From: Branchiostoma floridae
Taxonomy: Eukaryota; Chordata; Leptocardii; Amphioxiformes; Branchiostomatidae
Length of the DNA: 64,000 bases
Assembly: GCF_000003815.2 (NCBI RefSeq)
Contig: NC_049984.1
Span: forward strand, 21,693,038-21,757,037
Direction of reading: 5' to 3'
A program made the position numbers and the translations under genes. How positions within the stretch are numbered: position 1 is the first letter of the stretch; every line of letters starts with the position of its first letter. Below are positions 10,801-21,189 of this stretch, piece after piece. Under the pieces are notes generated by a model. It saw only the letters and a list, made by a program, of their open reading frames with translations, was not told the DNA's origin and searched no databases.

Positions 10801-12130
10801 ATGTAAGCAACTATACGACAAACTTGACTATCTTTTAGCTTAGTTATTATTAAAGACTTGTGTAACTGGACGTGGTCTTTGGCTTACTTAGATTACCTTG
10901 ATGTTGTAAAACTTTCTATCAATTGTAATTAATTTAACTGGGGCCGATACCCAAGAATTGTGGAATGCACTACGTGTTAACGTTCCTTTCATTTCCTTTT
11001 TTAAGATGCATCCCACATACCCTCCCTCTGATGAAGAATGCATATTCACTACCCACTATATGGAAACTCGCCTACAACACGCAAGTTTCATACTAATTTT
11101 ATAAATTAAAATGGTCGGAATCCTCCTGTAACATGCTAAGACTACCCAAAATAAACAGAATAAGAGCGATCTCGTTACGTAATCTTGCCCAAACTGGGTT
11201 AGGTACATCGAGTGATGTCCCTAAAGTAACGGTATACAGAAGTCACCTTTATTTAACACTACCGAGTCTCCTATCTGTTTGTGACTCGTGTGAACCATTT
11301 GTACAGAGCTTTCTCCATACATTTTACTTTAACGAAAATGTCAACTCAACAAGCTTTACCGTATCTCCTGTCCCAACCTATCTTTCGGGCTTGCAAATGT
11401 TAAACAAAAACAAGGAGAAAGAGAGTGACCTACTTATGACACTTCTAAAGTGAACTAAACCTATTCTGAAACGAAGGGGGATAAATGTTTTTTATCCTCT
11501 AGCATACCTGGGGTGTAATTAAACTGGAAACTGGCTTAGGAAATTTTACACATAGATATGGTTTACCCCTGATAGCCTGAATTTATGTGGAATGTTGTAA
11601 GGCCCTCTATCACCATAAAAATCAGGAAAACTATATATACAAGAAACTTTTTTTTACACTAAACAGCCATTCATTACTATATTTAAGTTGAAATAAACGC
11701 AAAACTAGAAGTTCTAAAATGCTGGCCAAGATCCCTTGTTCCTACTATTTTTGATAACGTCCTGTTTTTTGCATGGTTTAAGTAAAACGTAGGCATACAC
11801 TCATGAGACCTTGTTTGCTGCATGTTTTAATTCAACATCATCACGGAAGAAAAACATCTCAATAGTAGCAACTTTTCCAGCCTTGGCTATCATCGGTTGT
11901 TACGACATACAAATGAGGTTCCAATAACAACGATGTACTTTTACCTTATAACAAGTTCTGATACAAATTCGACAAATATACACATATACACATCATTGTT
12001 TTCGTTGGTAGAACATGACACAAACATTCTCCGTGATCAAAGCAGTCAAATACACAAACTCGTTCGTATCGTTTATCAGTCCGGTCCATTTCCATCATTT
12101 AACTAGCAGTAAATCACATTTTCTATGTAC
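10800..12130. other. Spacer between RT and gag-like ORF; no clear gene
   Basis: The stretch is AT-rich with several short ORFs (for example 11133-11453 plus) that show no recognisable motif or repeat. It may be the untranslated spacer of the DIRS-like element, or decayed sequence that separates two unrelated elements. Confidence 0.4.
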
Positions 12131-12135
12131 ACTGC

Positions 12136-13443
12136 TTACTTTCCAAACGGCGCAGTACAAGTTTTGGCCCAGTGGCCAAAACCTTTGCAGCGGTTGCATT
12201 GATCGATGGGAGCGGGACCACGGCCCCTACCACCTCGGCCCCTGCCACCCAAACCAACATTTGATTGCCAAAGTGGGGGGAAATTTGGATTTTGGAACGG
12301 GTTAACCTGGCCCCACAACTGTGGGTTCTGGTACGGCAACTGTTGGTACGGCATCTGCCAAGGTTGCAAGGCCAGCTGCTGGACAGGCATCTGCTGTGGC
12401 GCTAACTGTTGGTAAGGCTGTACAGGTTGCGCCATCAAAGGCATCTGCTGTGGCGCTAACTGTTGGTAAGGCTGTACAGGTTGCGCCATCAAAGGCATCT
12501 GCTGTGGCGCTAACTGTTGGTAAGGCTGTACAGGTTGCGCCATCAAAGGCATCTGCTGTGGCGCTAACTGTTGGCAAGGCTGTACAGGTTGAGCCATCAA
12601 AGGCATCTGCTGTGGCGCTAACTGTTGGTAAGGCTGTACAGGTTGCGCCATCAAAGGCATCTGCTGTGGCGCTAACTGTTGGTAAGGCTGTACAGGTTGA
12701 GCCATCAAAGGCATCTGCTGTGGCGCTGACTGTTGGTAAGGCTGTACAGGTTGAGCCATCAAAGGCATCTGCTGTGGCGCTAACTGTTGGTAAGGCTGTA
12801 CAGGTTGAGCCATCAAAGGCATCTGCTGTGGCGCTAACTGTTGGCAAGGCTGTACAGGTTGAGCCATCAAAGGCATCTGCTGTGGCGCTAACTGTTGGCA
12901 AGGCTGTACAGGTTGAGCCATCAAAGGCATCTGCTGTGGCGCTAACTGTTGGTAAGGCTGTACAGGTTGAGCCATCAAAGGCATCTGCTGTGGCGCTAAC
13001 CGTTGGTAAGGCTGTACAGGTTGAGCCATCAAAGGCATCTGCTGTGGCGCTAACTGTTGGTAAGGCTGTACAGGTTGAGCCATCAAAGGCATCTGCTGTG
13101 GCGCTGACTGTTGGTAAGGCTGTACAGGTTGAGCCATCAAAGGTATCTGCTGTGGCGCTAACTGTTGGTAAGGCTAGCGCTGTACAGGTTGAGCCATCAA
13201 AGGTATCTGCTGTGGCGCTAACTGTTGGTAAGGCTGTACAGGTTGAGCCATCAAAGGTTGATAATGCATTACAGGATTCTGCACTTGCCCACCTACGGCT
13301 GGTTGTGTCCCCAAGAGCTCTGCATTTTGCGGTCTATTGACAATGCTCGACACTCCTTTAGTGACTATTTTTAGTACTTTACTGGCTGCACCACGACCAT
13401 CAATGAAGGAAGAAGGGCCCCCACATAGATTAAAGCCGTGCAC
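12136..13443 (-). pseudogene. Gag-like ORF with 16 x 18-residue repeats and a zinc knuckle
   Basis: Reading on the minus strand, a short N-terminal part (13180-13443, VHGFNLCGGPSSFIDGRG) leads into 16 near-identical 18-residue repeats (MAQPVQPYQQLAPQQMPL). An RGRGGRGRG tract and a C-terminal CCHC knuckle (CNRCKGFGHWAKTC) follow, with a stop at 12136. CCHC knuckles bind nucleic acid in retroelement Gag proteins. A 6-base insertion in one repeat creates TAG at 13174-13176, so the frame is cut. The strand matches the adjacent DIRS-like pol region, so it is probably that element's ORF1, though a 1.3-kb gap leaves room for doubt. Confidence 0.7.
12386..13255. repeat. 54-bp tandem repeat, 16 copies, inside gag-like ORF
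   Basis: The unit (GGCATCTGCTGTGGCGCTAA start) recurs every 54 bases, 16 times. Total length is 16 units plus 6 bases, the excess being a TAGCGC insertion at about 13175-13180. High identity implies recent expansion. It keeps three other frames open as by-products. Confidence 0.95.
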
Positions 13444-13648
13444 GTGCCTCTTGCATACTGACAGACAATTTCACACCTGGTTTACCATCTTCCACCCAAA
13501 ACACAAGAAAATCCACAAGTGAAGTAAAACCCCAATCTTTTCCTTTAAACCTTAACACAGCTCCTTCTATACCGCGGCAAAACTCCTTCGCTACTGCGAC
13601 ACAGCTCACTCGCTACCGCAACGCAGCTCAGTCACCGCTTCAGTCAGT

Positions 13649-14220
13649 CCGGCCGGGCGAACTTTATATCATTAGATATGTATTATTATAGGCTATTAAT
13701 TGATGAAAACCGCAGTTCAATCGGATACATCCTTGTCAATATATTCCTGATCGTATGCGCTCTAGTCGTGACCTAATCGCTAGCTTTAGTCGTAATTCAG
13801 GAATAGGGTGATACCTTAATGTCGCGATTAAAACTTTTGCGGCAAGTTCCGGCCGGGCAAACTTCATATCATTAGATAGGTGTTATTGTAGGCTATTGAT
13901 TGATGAAAACTGCAGTTCAATCGGATATGTCCTTGTCGAGATATTCCTGATTGTATTCACTCTAGTCGTGACCTAACCGCTAGCCTTAGCCGTAATTCAG
14001 GGGTAGCGTGATACCTTAATGTGACGATTAAAACTTTTGCGGCAAGTTCCGGCCGGGCAAACTTCATATCATTAGATAGGTGTTATTGTAGGCTATTGAT
14101 TGATGAAAACTGCAGTTCAATCGGATACGTCCTTGTCGAGATATTCCTGATCGTTGCGCTCTAGTCGTGACCTAACCGCTAACCTTAGCCGTAATTCAGG
14201 GATAGGGTGATACCTTAGTA
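13649..14220. repeat. 200-bp tandem units, three copies
   Basis: Units beginning CCGGCCGGGC at 13649, 13849 and 14049 are spaced exactly 200 bases apart, with high similarity through TTGATGAAAAC...TTCAATCGGATA, CTAGTCGTGACCTAA and GGTGATACCTTA. The third unit breaks off near 14218. The array lies upstream of the gag-like ORF in its reading direction and could hold that element's terminal or promoter sub-repeats. Confidence 0.9.
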
Positions 14221-14559
14221 CCTTTTATCACTTAAATTGCTTTCTGCGTTCTCGCCACGTGTTTTACTATGAATTTAAAGTGATAAAGGTAAAGCACACT
14301 TTGTTTAAGATTCTGGAAGTTCCATCGTATGGGGTCGGTTTGCGGCTATCGTAGGGATCACTTAGCGGTTACCCGAAGGGGAATCTTTTTTAGCTTTTTT
14401 CTCGTGGAAGGACAGTCTAGGCCAAACTGTACAGTCTTTTCGGATTTCTCTATAGATCTACAGAGGTATGTACTTCTCTGAGTTTGAGTCTTAGCGTGTT
14501 CAGCTTACAGCTAGCTTATGGCATGTTATAGCCATGTGGAAAGTAACTAAGTAATTTTT

Positions 14560-15360
14560 TGGCGATCAAATGTTCTGCCTAGGGGTTCTAGTGTAAAATT
14601 CAAGTGATAAAAGTAACGCACACTTTTCAATCTTGACGCCATGACGAATGAAAAAACGTCAAAATCAGGACTTTCAGCACTTTAAGATCTTCAAGCTTTC
14701 AAGATCCCAGACATTCTGGGTGAGTCCCATTGTTTTAAAGCCTTGTGGAAAAATAACCAAGTAAGTTTTGCAAGTCAAATGACTTTCCACGTTCTGTCCA
14801 GGGGTTCTAGTACTGTAAATGCAGAAATGTTCGCGGTGGATTGATGTTCGCGGTTTTCGCGGTGACCACTTCACCGCGAACTTAAAACCACCGCGAACAT
14901 TTTTCTATCATGGTATTAGACTGCAGTCTATGGTGTTACCGCGAACTTAAATCCACCGCGAAAAGTCCCTTTTCCAGCTACCGCGAAATAACATTAGTTA
15001 CAGTATTCAATTCAAGTGATAAAAGTAACTCACACTTTGTGATTTTGAGGTCATGACGTATGTTAGAACGTCAAAATCCAGACTCTCAACACTGAAAAAG
15101 TAGCTTTCCAGATGCCCCACATTCGGGTGAGTCCCATTTTTAAAGCCTTGTGGAAAAGTAACTAAGTAATTTTTGGCAGTCAATTGGCTTTCTACGTTCT
15201 GTCCAGGGGTTCTAGTACGAAAATAAAAGTAACGCACACTTTGTAATCTTGACGCCATGACGTATGAAAGAACGTCAAAATCTAGACTCTCAACACTAGC
15301 TTTCAAGATCCTCCACATTCGGGGTAAGTCCCATTGTTTTAAAGCCTTACGTTTAATTAA
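14560..15360. repeat. Clustered copies of the 5.3-kb dispersed repeat
   Basis: At least three partial units share GTTCTGTCCAGGGGTTCTAG, AAAAGTAACGCACACTTTG, TTGACGCCATGACG and TCCCATTGTTTTAAAGCC. One unit is split by the MITE at 14813-15003. A weaker related block starts near 14220. No protein-coding signal is seen. Confidence 0.75.
14813..15003. mobile_element. 191-bp CTGTAA MITE with TA duplication
   Basis: Ends are CTGTAA...TTACAG with TA on both sides (14811-14812, 15004-15005). The inside is a run of inverted TTCGCGGTGG / CCACCGCGAA blocks that can fold into one long hairpin. Uninterrupted copies of the host repeat (near 5338) read across the insertion site with a single TA, confirming the borders. 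A TA duplication fits a Tc1/mariner-type MITE. Confidence 0.85.
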
Positions 15361-15995
15361 AAGTTTCCGGTCCTCCTGAATGTACCATAAAGTGTTGCCA
15401 GAATCCTCAATACAGACCCTCCTTACAGACTTAACAAAGTCAAGAAATTGAGTTGACATGAGGATTTGTGTGACAACTGCATGTTTATTCCCAGTGGAAT
15501 TGTAAAATAAATCAATGACAATGACACCAGTTTACAATTTGCAATGTTTTTAAGCAATCATAGGTATTTTCATAGACATAATTAGGGAGGTTAAAACGCT
15601 GTCAGACCCGAGAACTACATCCGGGCAACACAGTGACGGATTATCAGACAGTCATCATGGAGTAACCCTGTCGCCGACTAGGTGATAAAATCACAGTCAC
15701 TACACACTATGCCAGGATACAGAAGTAAAGAAACTAAATTTTTCATTAATTTATTTAGATAGTGAAGTTCATTCACTTTTATGCAGTGTTTCAGCAATAA
15801 GCTGTGCAATAGCATAGTTTTAAAGAATTTGTCTGGAAGGCGATGTTTTGATAAATCTGATGCCAGGTTGACTCGATAAATTAGAAGGACCAGTATTCCT
15901 GCCTTTCTCCAGCATTGTTCTGCAGTTGTCGCAGTGGTCATCGAGTTTAATTTGCACCCATTGTTTTACAGACAATTAGATGTGTCAAGCTATGG

Positions 15996-16046
15996 GAGTG
16001 AGTGAGTGAGTGAGTGAGTGAGTGAGTGAGTGAGTGAGTGAGTGAG
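15996..16046. repeat. (GTGA)n microsatellite
   Basis: About twelve uninterrupted GTGA units stand directly beside the Penelope-like insertion. Confidence 0.95.
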
Positions 16047-16064
16047 AGAAATGTTTCAACTTAT

Positions 16065-17523
16065 TATAGAATAGCTAAACTTTCTTTCCAACACTGAATT
16101 AATATAGGGACTTACCCTAAATTTTCGGCCAACTCCATCGGCCTTGTTCACAGAATGACCCTATCTCCAGCAGTGACGTCAGGAACACGCCACTCGAAGA
16201 AGACAAAAGTTTACCTGAGCGCACCAAGTTAACCCCAAAACAGATTGTTGATTTACTGGAAGTCTATCTGAACTGTACTTACTTTGTGTATGATGGAATC
16301 TTTTACCAACAGATTCATGGGGCCGCGATGGGGTCCCCTGTGTCCCCTATCGTGTGCAATCTGTATCTGGAACGTCTAGAACGCATAGCAATTAGTACTG
16401 CCCCCCACCCACCTTTATGGTGGTTTAGATATGTGGACGACACTCATACCAAACTGAAGAAGGCGTTTGCGGATGAATTCACTGACCATCTGAATAGTTT
16501 GGACCCAGATATCAAATTCACATTTGAATCAGAACAAAACAAGTCCCTCCCTTTCCTTGATACTCTGACAGTTGTCCAAGAAGATGGAACACTTCACATC
16601 GACATCTACAGAAAGAAAACCCACACGGATCAATATTTAAACTTTAAGTCAAACCACCCTCTAGACCATAAGTTAGGGGTGATCCGCACCCTGTTCCATA
16701 GAGCGGAGACTTTAATCACAGACCAGCGGGATAAACAAAGAGAGAAAGACCACGTGATTAAGGCATTGAAAGTGTGCGGCTACCCAGACTGGGCGATTAA
16801 GAAGGCTACTACACCAAGATCAGAACCTCAAATTAACATTACCCAAAACCGGTCTTCTTCCCAAACAAACAGAGGTCTTGTAGTTTTGCCCTATTTGAAA
16901 GGAACCTCGGAAGCCCTTAGGAGGGTCTTCAACAAATACGGGATTAAGACCTGTTTCAAGCCGACACGTACGCTCAAGAAGTTCCTAGTGGCACCCAAGG
17001 ACAAAACTCCCAAAGAAAGTAGGTGTGGGGTGGTGTACCACATCACGTGTCAAGGGAAAACTAACAAAGGCCCTTGTAAGGAAACGTACATTGGTGAGAC
17101 GGAACGTGCACTGAAAACTAGGTTCCTCGAACATCGGCGTCCTAGCTCTGTCAAATCATCTGAGGTGGCGCAACATATACATATTGAGTCTCCGGGACAT
17201 TCCGTTTCGTTGGACAAAGTCAAAATCTTAGACTCAGAACAGGATTTCTTCGCGCGAGGAGTGAAGGAGGCAGTGTACATTAGAGCCCACCGGCCCACAC
17301 TCAACAGAGACGGGGGGCGGCACAGACTTTCTGATACTTATGACCCCCTCCTGCAAAAGTGGCGTGTTCCTGACGTCACTGCTGGAGATAGGGTCATTCT
17401 GTGAACAAGGCCGATGGAGTTGGCCGAAAATTTAGGGTAAGTCCCTATATTAATTCAGTGTTGGAAAGAAAGTTTAGCTATTCTATAATGTATTCTACCA
17501 ACACAGATGAACTTTCATGCTAA
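16065..17523 (+). mobile_element. Penelope-like retroelement, 5'-truncated, with inverted terminal repeats
   Basis: The element is flanked by the 12-bp direct repeat GTTTCAACTTAT (16053-16064 and 17524-17535). A perfect 132-bp inverted repeat (16063-16194 against 17358-17489) borders the ORF; the 3' arm includes the end of the coding region. Inverted terminal arrangements and variable-length target duplications are known for Penelope-like elements. Perfect identity of the arms implies a recent insertion or gene conversion. Confidence 0.88.
16195..17404 (+). CDS. Penelope RT with C-terminal GIY-YIG endonuclease (partial)
   Basis: The frame is open from inside the left inverted repeat to TGA at 17404, with no natural start, so the N-terminal RT motifs are missing. 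Visible RT motifs are YQQIHGAAMGSPVSPIVCNL (motif B region) and WFRYVDDTH (YVDD catalytic motif). About 170 residues further, a GIY-YIG nuclease region follows: GVVYHITC, then ETYIGETERALKTRFLEHRR. This RT plus GIY-YIG order is diagnostic of Penelope-like elements. No frameshift is seen in the retained part. Confidence 0.92.
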
Positions 17524-17559
17524 GTTTCAACTTATATTTTACAACTTGTCCTAAAAGAA

Positions 17560-18650
17560 AATCAGATGATAAAATTCATCCAGTGAGGCCCAGCCCCTTT
17601 CAGATATTCAGATAGCCGTTTATCTAATATGTAAATTTCTCAAGTATACCTTGTTGTTTGCCGTCCCTCGGGGACCAAGACTGCTTCTAAAGCTGTTTAT
17701 TAGCGAAAGAGGACAGGCATGAGATCGACAGGTGTAAGGCTGGGATCCTCTTAAACCCGATGGGACTACAGTATATCTCACAATTTACTCATTTCAAGAC
17801 TGATAGAGTCAATTACACATTACCAAGAGGGTGTTTCTTGCCTTTTGTTCCAACATTTTGGAAATCTGTAAAACATTCTAATTGTAGCTGTTTAGAACTG
17901 TTTATAACATCATTGTGATGTTCTAGATATTTCTACAGTATTCATACATGTTAGAACCATTTCTAACATCAAATTTCTGTTAGTTTCTAAACTGTTCCAA
18001 CATACATTCATCATCTGTGATCACATGTTCGAACATTGAAACAATATGATGAAACTGGGTCAGTGGGCTGGGAAGAGGGCAATTCACAAAATCCATGCCA
18101 AGTACAGGAAAGTGTGTCTGTCTGGCAGTTCTCACAAAAGAGTCACCAGTGTCTACTAAAGAAAGTCTAAAAATACAAGACACAAACAAAAGACCCAGCT
18201 TAGTAGCTTAGTTTATGGGGGTAATAAAAGTTTCTATGGAGTTAAAAAAAGACACAAATTGTTGGAACATGTGAGAACATGTTCCAACAATGACAAAAAT
18301 ACATAGATGTTTCTAAATTGTTCTAAATAGAGATATTTGTGTCATGTTTCCAATATATCTAGATAGGTTCAAACATGTTCAATCTTTCATTTTCAATTGT
18401 TTGAACAATTTAGAACTTTAGTGACTGAAATCTTCTTTTACTTAGAATAGTTCAAACTTACTACAAATATTATTTCAAAATCCTCTCGGTGACTCGGAAT
18501 GGACTCTATTCCTGTCAATTCGCCTGTCATTTTTAATCAGTGAAACAAGCTTTTCAGGTTGAAATTAAAATTTGATTTAGACTGATCTGGCCAGTAACGC
18601 AAATACTGTCCGAATAAGATGTGTCGATAATCACGTGATATCGCCACTTC
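17560..18650. other. AT-rich spacer with GTTC/GAAC-rich hairpin
   Basis: No gene is recognised. From about 17850 to 18430 the motifs AGAAC, GTTCTA and TGTTCC recur in both orientations. A perfect 15-bp stem (18258-18272 with 18277-18291) around a GAGA loop can form a hairpin. It may be a decayed palindromic MITE. Confidence 0.5.
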
Positions 18651-18679
18651 AGCACGCCTGCGCGGTAAGGAAACTGGAC

Positions 18680-18813
18680 TCATCCCAAACAGCAGTAGAT
18701 CTTGCTGCCTGTCCAGCAGCACTGTCCGTCCCCACAGTCGCTCCTGCGAACGTAGCTGCCCCTGCTGCAGCTGTCGGTTTTGCAGAACGGAGCCGTGCCT
18801 TCCCAGTGACACT
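18680..18813 (-). CDS. Last exon of EGF gene: Cys/Trp-rich C-terminal domain
   Basis: After the acceptor TTTCAG a 134-base exon reads ECHWEGTAPFCKTDSC, then CGDGQCCWTGSKIYCC, and stops at TGA (18680-18682). Pattern C-x-W-x-G-T-A-P-F-C ... C-C-W-T-G-x-K-x-Y-C matches a small disulfide-rich domain seen at the ends of secreted or membrane proteins in invertebrates. Its start phase is 1, which fits the phase-1 donors of all the EGF exons upstream. It was found by reading frames, since the overlapping longer ORFs are not the coding one. Function unknown. Confidence 0.7.
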
Positions 18814-19276
18814 CTGAAACTGATTTAACACAACTTGACCATTTAAATGATATTCTTCAACACAAAAGTCTTTTTTCATATACATTAGAAATTATTGGCA
18901 TGAATTGTCATACTAATGATAATGTAAGTATATGAATTGTATTCTGTCCCTATAATTGTTGACTTTTGAACGGTGTCATATGTTTTAACATCTCCCAATA
19001 GATAGATAACTTGCCATTGAACACATGACACCACTCCCGTCAGCCACACGAGCACATTTCTATGGTTCTCTGGCGTTAAACAGTAGACGCTTCAGCAGGA
19101 CAATAATATCAATATCAAAACAAAATCCTAGGAGAAAAATGACCCAGATCAAGTTACGTTTTCTTCAATCAAAGGAATGAACGACTACCTAAGGAAAATA
19201 ATCAGCGAACATCGCCAATAAAAGAGACAACAGAATGCATAAGTGATTGGCATCAAGTGTATGTGTATCACCTAGC

Positions 19277-20167
19277 TTTATCACAATGAACAACCATGTA
19301 GCACTTAGCTTTATCACAGTGAACACCCATATAGAACTAACCTTTATCACAGTGGACACCCATGTAGCACTGACCTTTATCACAATAGACACACATGTAG
19401 CACTAACCTTTATCACAGTAGACACACATGTAGCACTAACCTTTATCACAGTAGACACTCATGTAGCACTAACCTTTATCACAATAGACACACATGTAGC
19501 ACTAACATTTATCACAATAGACACAAATGTATCACTAACCTTTATCACAGTGGACACACATGTAGCACTAACCTTTATCACAGTAGACACTCATGTAGCA
19601 CTAATCTTTATCACAGTAGACACACATGTAGCACTAACCTTTATCACAGTGAACACCCATACAGCACTAATCTTTATCACAGTAGACACACATGTAGCAC
19701 TAACCTTTATCACAATAGACACACATGTAGCACTAACCTTTATCACAATAGACACAAATGTATCACTAACCTTTATCACAATAGACACAAATGTATCACT
19801 AACCTTTATCACAGTGGACACACATGTAGCACTAACCTTTATCACAGTAGACACTCATGTAGCACTAATCTTTATCACAGTAGACACACATGTAGCACTA
19901 ACCTTTATCACAGTGAACACCCATACAGCACTAATCTTTATCACAGTAGACACACATGTAGCACTAACCTTTATCACAGTAGACACTCATGTAGCACTAA
20001 CCTTTATCACAGTGAACACCCATACAGCACTAATCTTTATCACAGTAGACACACATGTAGCACTAACCTTTATCACAATAGACACACATGTAGCACTAAC
20101 CTTTATCACAATAGACACTCATGTAGCACTAATCTTTATCACAGTAGACACACATGTAGCACTAAGA
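19277..20167. repeat. 33-bp minisatellite, 27 copies, in an EGF-gene intron
   Basis: The unit (TTTATCACAGTAGACACACA start) recurs 27 times without indels, keeping an 11-residue periodic frame (FITVDTHVALT-type) open on the plus strand for 307 codons and on the minus strand too. Variant order shows a higher-order duplication: blocks containing the NVSLT, VALI and HTALI variants recur as a group of about seven or eight units. It sits between the last EGF exon and the terminal exon, so it is intronic. Confidence 0.95.
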
Positions 20168-20291
20168 TGAAATAATTACACACGCTATTGCTAAACCTAT
20201 CATCAAGGACGATCAAGTAAAAAGATAGAAAGGAAGGATGAAAATGTAGGCATTGTGCAAAATAGATGGTAGCTACAGAAAGAGAACTCAC

Positions 20292-20402
20292 CTTGCTGAC
20301 AGTTCTGTCCAGTCCATCCAGGTGAGCAGAAACATATGTAGCCGCCAGCCTTGTTCACACAGCGTCCATGTTGGCAAGGGTTCCTGGTGCACTCGTTGAT
20401 GT
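20292..20402 (-). CDS. EGF exon (calcium-binding type), last of the series
   Basis: The 111-base exon lies between CACAG and GTGAGT and is phase 1 at both ends. It reads [15 protein letters not shown], then a [11 protein letters not shown] core and GWTGQNC. The D-I-N-E-C start and six cysteines in EGF spacing mark a calcium-binding EGF domain. The exon is one module of the minus-strand type II membrane protein gene. Confidence 0.9.
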
Positions 20403-20544
20403 CTGTGTGATAAATTCGAAAATAATCATACATTGAAGATATGCGCAGTATGAAGAAAGGGTGAGCATGAATTAGAAGAGAAGGAAAAAAGATGATAAAA
20501 GAATAGATAGGGCGATGGATGGATGGATAGAAATAGGACCTCAC

Positions 20545-20655
20545 CTCGGTGACAGTCCAGTCCAGTCCATCCAGGTGAGCAGGTACATTTGTAGCCACCA
20601 TCTTTGTTCACACAGCGTCCGTGTTGGCATGGGTGTTTGGTACACTCGTTGATGT
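20545..20655 (-). CDS. EGF exon
   Basis: This 111-base phase 1-1 exon reads [15 protein letters not shown], then KDGGYKCTC and GWTGLDCHR, with six cysteines in EGF order. The donor is GTGAGG and the acceptor CACAG. It is near-identical in layout to its neighbours, so it probably arose by exon duplication. Confidence 0.9.
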
Positions 20656-20815
20656 CTGTGTGATAAAATATAAAATAATCATATATTGTGGATAATACAT
20701 AGCACGAAGACATCGTGAACATGAATTAAAAGAGAAGGAAAGAAAGAAGGATGGATCGATAGGTCGATGGATGAAATGTTGGATGAATAGATATTGTATG
20801 AAAATAGGACCTCAC

Positions 20816-20929
20816 CTTGCTGACAGTTCTGTCCACTCCACCCATTTGAGCAGGTACATTTGTAGCCACTATCCTTGTTCACACAGCGTCCATGTTGGCA
20901 TGGCTTCCTGGTAGTGCACTCATTAATGT
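20816..20929 (-). CDS. EGF exon
   Basis: This 114-base phase 1-1 exon starts DINECTTRKPCQHGRC with one extra residue before the second cysteine and ends GWSGQNCQQ. Its acceptor lies inside one arm of a perfect 80-bp palindrome (20923-21002). Confidence 0.9.
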
Positions 20930-21002
20930 CTGTGGGATACAGAATGAAATAATTATACACACGTGTGTATAATTATTTCATTCTGTATCCCACAGACATT
21001 AA
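20923..21002. repeat. Perfect 80-bp palindrome across an EGF exon border
   Basis: The two 40-base arms meet at ACACAC|GTGTGT and are exact reverse complements. The left arm contains the first seven bases and the acceptor of EGF exon 20816-20929; the right arm carries the same acceptor in opposite orientation. A closely similar palindrome half occurs near 21145-21190, and its partner appears after the inserted element near 22270. Confidence 0.95.
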
Positions 21003-21032
21003 GAAAATGGTAGCTACAGAAAGAGAACTTAC

Positions 21033-21146
21033 CTTGGTGACAGTCCTGTCCAGTCCATCCAGGTGAGCAGATACATATGTAGCCGCCAGCCTTGTTCACA
21101 CAGCGTCCATGTTGGCATGGCTTCCTGGTAGTGCACTCATTAATGT
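21033..21146 (-). CDS. EGF exon
   Basis: This 114-base phase 1-1 exon also has the DINECTTRKPCQHGRC start, then a KAGGYICIC core and GWTGQDCHQ. The donor is GTAAGT and the acceptor CACAG. It shares its upstream intron sequence with exon 20816-20929, consistent with recent tandem duplication. Confidence 0.9.
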
Positions 21147-21189
21147 CTGTGGGATACAGAATGAAATAATTATATACACGTGTGTATAA

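Noticed and set aside
12321-13340. 339-codon plus-strand ORF (VGKAVQVAPSKASAVALT repeats)
   Set aside because: It is the antisense shadow of the 54-bp repeat in the gag-like ORF; the minus frame has a zinc knuckle and RG tract, the plus frame has nothing recognisable outside the repeat.
18537-18885. 91- and 78-codon minus ORFs and a 60-codon plus ORF
   Set aside because: The third minus frame holds the Cys/Trp-rich exon with a matching acceptor and stop; the longer ORFs are out-of-frame shadows.
19247-20170. 307-codon plus-strand ORF with 11-residue repeats
   Set aside because: It is a 33-bp minisatellite whose length is a multiple of three; it lies in an intron of the minus-strand EGF gene and has no non-repetitive protein context.
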